IMG/VR virus record: IMGVR_UViG_3300005843_000025
Coordinates: 1 to 34,601 of that record
From: a virus
Strand: one strand, 5' to 3'
DNA length: 34,601 nucleotides
Made by a program: the position numbers and the translations under genes. Shown piece by piece: positions 31,815 through 34,601 of the stretch. Each line of letters begins with the position of its first letter. Within the stretch, counting starts at the first letter, position 1. The notes under the pieces were generated by a model. The model ran no database searches. It saw only the letters and a list, made by a program, of their open reading frames with translations, and was not told the DNA's origin.

Positions 31815-33244
31815 CAGTCAAGAGCAAGTTCAGCCCGGTTTGATTGAGCCGATTCCTCCGGAATCAAATCATCAAGCTCGATCTTCGGAAAATTCTTCTT
31901 TATGCTGCGCGGATCTCCTTTGAAAAAGACGAGAACGTTCTGATGCACCTTGACGATCTTGCGCAGGGAGCCGAAGATCTTATCTGCTCTGATCGCGGCG
32001 CCGGCGATCGTGTTGTAAAGAATGATATCGTTATAATAGCTCGCGCCGGCATCGGAGAAGGCTGAGATCGTATCGCTTACGAAATTTTTATAGATGCCTT
32101 TTTTATCGCGGATCTCCCCGACGACGAAGACGGCGAACCGGTCCTGCTTCAAATGAGCCAGCGATTCGGCGATGATCCGGCGCATCGATTCCCGGAATTC
32201 CGAATAGGAAAGATTCGAGAGGTCATTCGGATCCTGGCTGTATTTCTCCAGATCATGATAAGGCGGGCAGGAGAAGAGCAGATCGAATCCTTCACGCTTC
32301 GGCCCGAGCGTCTCGAGGACGACTTGATCGATATTGCGCGCATCGCCTTCGATCCATATCGGCTTGATATCCTTCTTCTTGAGGACTTCCCGTGCATTTT
32401 TCAGATTCGCCTCAATCTGCTCTTCCCGGATATCGATGCCGAAGTATTTCAGACCACAAAGCGATGCGACGAGGCCGCGGACGGATCCGCCGGCGAACGG
32501 ATCGAGGACAGATCCTGCCGGAGGGCAGAACCATTTATAAGCGATTTCGCAAAGAACAGGGTCGAAGATGCTCGTTCCGGATCTTGTATCCGCTGCCTGC
32601 TTTCCTTTTTTTGATCCTTCCTGCTCACGATAATAATCCGGATTACTGGCAGCGACAGACATGCTGAGCAGGTTATCTTCCCGGCTTACTTCTGATCGGA
32701 TTCCCAAGTCGAGCCAGATGCGACGGCGATCTTGCCAGTATCCCTGCGAAGTATTTAAAATTGAAAAAGGAGGCACGATGAAGCGCTCCTGCAGCTTAGC
32801 CCTGGCTTCTTTCTTCTGCGAAGCTTTCGCCGTCTTCTCTTCGCCTGGAATATCATCGCCGGTATTCGCCTCGAAATCCGGAATGAATATTCCTGATTCC
32901 TGCAGCTGCTCAGGTGTGTAAAGATTCGAGAGCATATCATAATCCCATTCGCCTTCATGCTGATTATCCCAGAGAACGAAATCATCCCATTCTTCGCGGC
33001 TGAAGTCTTCTTGCCGGCGCGTCCATTCTTCCGGGATCTCTTTATGCCCGAGATCAAGCAGCGCGGCATGCCGGCGATTGCCCGCCATGATGATCATCTT
33101 CTCGTTATAAACGATCGGCTTGAGCCGCAGGAATTGCGGGCGCTTCTTCAGCTTCTTCTTGAGATTTGCAAATGCCTCGTCCTTGATGATGCGAGGATTC
33201 TCCGGATTCGGCTGCAGGTCCGCGAGCATTATCATTTTTTCCAT
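31814..33244 (-). CDS. ParB-like domain fused to a DNA (amino) methyltransferase (476 aa)
   Basis: ATG at 33244 is chosen because AATCAAAGCTTT stands directly before it; an alternative start at 33301 overlaps the previous gene. Residues 6-75 form a ParB/Srx-like domain (LQPNPENPRI, then MAGNRRHAALLDLG with the box GNRRHA at 55-60). The methyltransferase shows motif I LDPFAGGSVRG (247-257), a following YFGIDI acidic strand (267-272), and motif IV SCPPYHDLEKYS (325-336). The CPPY form recurs in phage proteins of this architecture. The product should methylate an exocyclic amino group of adenine or cytosine. The stop overlaps the PLP enzyme start (TGATG). Confidence 0.85.
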   Translation of the reverse strand: MEKMIMLADLQPNPENPRIIKDEAFANLKKKLKKRPQFLRLKPIVYNEKMIIMAGNRRHAALLDLGHKEIPEEWTRRQEDFSREEWDDFVLWDNQHEGEWDYDMLSNLYTPEQLQESGIFIPDFEANTGDDIPGEEKTAKASQKKEARAKLQERFIVPPFSILNTSQGYWQDRRRIWLDLGIRSEVSREDNLLSMSVAASNPDYYREQEGSKKGKQAADTRSGTSIFDPVLCEIAYKWFCPPAGSVLDPFAGGSVRGLVASLCGLKYFGIDIREEQIEANLKNAREVLKKKDIKPIWIEGDARNIDQVVLETLGPKREGFDLLFSCPPYHDLEKYSQDPNDLSNLSYSEFRESMRRIIAESLAHLKQDRFAVFVVGEIRDKKGIYKNFVSDTISAFSDAGASYYNDIILYNTIAGAAIRADKIFGSLRKIVKVHQNVLVFFKGDPRSIKKNFPKIELDDLIPEESAQSNRAELALD

Positions 33245-33281
33245 AAAGCTTTGATTGAGCAGCGAATCTACAAAAAAGGTT

Positions 33282-33908
33282 TCACGTGGAACCTTCAGCA
33301 TCGATGAGCCACAGCTCGCCGCCGCCGATATCGACTCCTTTTATAACACCGCGCCGGATCCATTGATAAATATTTGATCGGAATTGTTTCGGCGTTTTGT
33401 AAAAGTACTGCGTCTCGAAAATTTCGGAAACGAGCGCTTTGCGACCTCTCCGATGAAGCTCTCCTTTCATATCGCGAACCATCAAACCAAACGGCGTTAT
33501 GCCTCCGGCTTGTGATCCAGGGATCTCTTTGCGATTCTCTTCATAAAGTGTTATTTTTTGCGGCTTTCGGAATATCCGCGGAGGAGAGACTTCGCGAAGA
33601 CGACCGTTTTCCGGAACGATGATGCCGATGCCGAAATGAACAAAAAGGCCGCGAATAAAATCTTGCCGGCGCAGCAGCTTCGGCACAACAGCATAGACAT
33701 AATGCGCCGAAACTTTCCGCGCGACGCATTGCTCGAGAAGCGTCGCATTCAAAGCGAGCTTCGCTTCGTATATCGTGACGATACCTCCTTCGCTATGCAC
33801 AACATCGCATCTGCCGCTCGGAACATACACCTCGAAATATAAATGCTCGGGCCGCGGATGAGCCTTAACAAATCGCCGGCAGAGATCGACTTCGGTTTCT
33901 TTTTTCAT
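33282..33908 (-). CDS. PD-(D/E)XK-like nuclease-family protein (208 aa)
   Basis: The N-terminal 65 residues have the expected core: FEVYVPSGRCDVV (E26, D35), then VTIYEAKLAL (E48-x-K50) and LLEQ with Q60. This resembles restriction-endonuclease-like or MmcB-like DNA repair proteins. Residues about 160-205 (KTPKQFRSNIYQWIRRGVIK) look like a DNA-binding winged helix. The start is ATGA-coupled to the NinG-like gene. Together they suggest a recombination or DNA-processing unit. Nuclease activity is not proven by the motifs alone. Confidence 0.65.
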   Translation of the reverse strand: MKKETEVDLCRRFVKAHPRPEHLYFEVYVPSGRCDVVHSEGGIVTIYEAKLALNATLLEQCVARKVSAHYVYAVVPKLLRRQDFIRGLFVHFGIGIIVPENGRLREVSPPRIFRKPQKITLYEENRKEIPGSQAGGITPFGLMVRDMKGELHRRGRKALVSEIFETQYFYKTPKQFRSNIYQWIRRGVIKGVDIGGGELWLIDAEGST

Positions 33909-34330
33909 AACGCTGCGAGCTTCTGCTTGTATTCTTCGATCATGATGCCGAGCTCGAAGCGGCCGTACTTCGCGATATTATTTTTCTTGAGCTCGAGCAG
34001 CTCCAAGATCTGCCCTCCGTATCTCCTTTGCAGATAGAGCATGAAAGCCGGCTTGTTTCCTTCCTGGAAGATATTGCACGCGGTGCACTGAGGCCCGCAG
34101 TTCTGATCATGCCAGCGCGTCGCGCGATGACGTCGGCTCCAAAAATGCCCGCAGTCCATCTCTTTCCAATGAGAGATAGCAGGGCAGGTGCAGCATTTCA
34201 CATTTCCGTTCTGATCCGCGTCTCTCTGCCGGATGTATAAACTGAAAATTCGATCGAGCTCTTTCTCAAGCCTGGGAAGGCTCTGCTTTTTTATTGCTCG
34301 ATCGAATATCTTTTTCCCGTCAGGCTTCAT
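33905..34330 (-). CDS. ninG: NinG/Rap-like recombination protein (141 aa)
   Basis: The signature of the lambda NinG (Rap) family is present: CCTCPAISHWKEMDCGHFWS (C46, C47, C49, C60, H62), RHRATRWHDQN, then CGPQCTACN (C78, C82, C85) and NIFQEGN. These form the zinc-binding, HNH-like core. In lambda the protein cuts recombination junctions with host recombinases. At 141 residues it is shorter than lambda Rap (about 200), lacking part of the N-terminus. The start is coupled to the repeat protein gene (ATGA) and the stop to the nuclease-like gene. Confidence 0.85.
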   Translation of the reverse strand: MKPDGKKIFDRAIKKQSLPRLEKELDRIFSLYIRQRDADQNGNVKCCTCPAISHWKEMDCGHFWSRRHRATRWHDQNCGPQCTACNIFQEGNKPAFMLYLQRRYGGQILELLELKKNNIAKYGRFELGIMIEEYKQKLAAL

Positions 34331-34601
34331 GCCGCAGCAAGAAGCTCGAGCAGCTTGTCGGCCATTAATTTGTAGTGCTTTTTTCGTGAAGCTGCGTAAG
34401 CTGCGTCAGCTGCGGAAGCTGCGGAAGCTGCGTAAGCTGCGGAAGCTGAGTAAGCTGAGTAAGCTGAGTAAGCTGAGTAAGCTGCGGAAGCTGCGGAAGC
34501 TGCGGAAGCTGCGGAAGCTGAGTCAGCTGCGTCAGCTGCGTCAGCTGCGGAAGCTGAGTAAGCTGCGGAAGCTGCGGAAGCTGCGGAAGCTGAGTCAGCT
34601 G
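34327..34601 (-). CDS. Alanine/serine/tyrosine/aspartate tandem-repeat protein (5' end beyond window)
   Basis: The frame is open from the right edge to a TGA at 34327, which overlaps the next ATG. Its visible part is 23 complete tripeptide units of form [S/Y/D]-[A/S]-A (eleven SAA, five YSA, three DAA, two YAA, two DSA), followed by SRKKHYKLMADKLLELLAAA. The periodic A/S/Y/D pattern would make a helix or solenoid-like rod, ended by a charged amphipathic helix. Alanine-rich phage proteins of this look are sometimes annotated as Imm-5-like; I suggest that only as a possibility. The N-terminus is missing from the window. Confidence 0.7.
   Translation of the reverse strand, partial: ADSASAASAASAAYSASAADAADAADSASAASAASAASAAYSAYSAYSAYSASAAYAASAASAADAAYAASRKKHYKLMADKLLELLAAA
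34390..34601. repeat. 9-bp in-frame tandem repeat array (23 copies plus a partial copy)
   Basis: From 34390 the plus strand is a head-to-tail series of 9-mers of form AGCTG[C/A]G[G/T][A/C]. Only three of nine positions vary. Five of the eight possible variants occur: ending CGGA (11 copies), AGTA (5), CGTC (3), CGTA (2) and AGTC (2). The array continues to the right edge. On the minus strand each unit is three codons, so copy-number change keeps the frame. Confidence 0.95.

Noticed and set aside
514-33842. Many plus-strand open frames, some above 250 codons (for example 13566-14603 and 14649-15416)
   Set aside because: Each lies opposite a better-supported minus-strand gene, has no coupled neighbours and shows an arginine/isoleucine-rich composition typical of shadows.
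33905-34330. Homing HNH endonuclease
   Set aside because: The cysteine spacing and MDCGHFWSRR...TRW pattern match NinG/Rap better, and the gene sits in a coupled operon rather than interrupting another gene.
34390-34601. CRISPR-like or diversity-generating-retroelement-like repeat array
   Set aside because: Units are only 9 bp, contiguous with no spacers, and in frame with a gene. Variation is not limited to template adenines, and no reverse transcriptase is visible.
1-34601. tRNA genes, rRNA, insertion sequences, integrase or attachment sites
   Set aside because: I saw no cloverleaf-like sequence, transposase or recombinase motif, or long flanking direct repeats. Short tRNAs could still be missed by eye.

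Overview
This window is part of the genome of a tailed double-stranded DNA phage or prophage. Every gene I can support lies on the minus strand, so transcription runs from the right edge to the left edge. Genes are packed so tightly that most stop codons overlap the next start (ATGA, GTGA or TGATG). The host is most likely a member of the Bacteroidota. The independently initiated genes have no Shine-Dalgarno sequence, two gaps carry a TAnnTTTG-type promoter element, and one gene matches a small family (DUF6965) that I know from Bacteroidota. No integrase or repressor is visible, so lifestyle cannot be decided here.

Layout in the direction of transcription. (1) 34601-33282: the C-terminal part of a protein made of in-frame 9-nt tandem repeats, a NinG/Rap-like recombination protein and a PD-(D/E)XK-like nuclease. 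(2) 33244-31101: a ParB-like domain fused to a DNA methyltransferase, followed by a short fold-type II PLP enzyme. (3) 31104-29208: terminase small and large subunits. (4) 29092-21302: about twenty small accessory genes. They include a DUF3310-like protein, single-span membrane micro-proteins, a DUF6527 protein coupled to a minimal kinase-like protein, a nucleoside-deoxyribosyltransferase/SLOG-like protein and a DUF6965 protein. (5) 21305-12911: the tail module, with a tail-chaperone-like gene and a -1 frame extension, the tape measure, two large tail-tip or adhesin-like proteins and a small virion-like protein. (6) 12844-8284: a sugar cassette with a three-domain glycosyltransferase, an FkbM methyltransferase, a second SAM methyltransferase-like protein, a GT-A glycosyltransferase and a small CxxC protein. 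(7) 8183-1: the head module with portal, head morphogenesis protein, an acidic protein, scaffold-like protein, major capsid candidate and a strong intrinsic terminator, then head-tail joining genes running off the left edge.

The module order is unusual. Terminase is followed by accessory genes and tail genes, and the portal and capsid genes come last, about 21 kb from the terminase. The glycosyltransferase/methyltransferase cassette sits between tail and head genes, in the same orientation and likely the same late expression unit, which suggests that it decorates the virion. The ParB-methyltransferase plus PLP enzyme next to the terminase suggests a DNA-modification step before packaging, and GATC is strongly over-represented in hand-counted stretches. 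Functions are assigned by motif recognition only; no database search was run.
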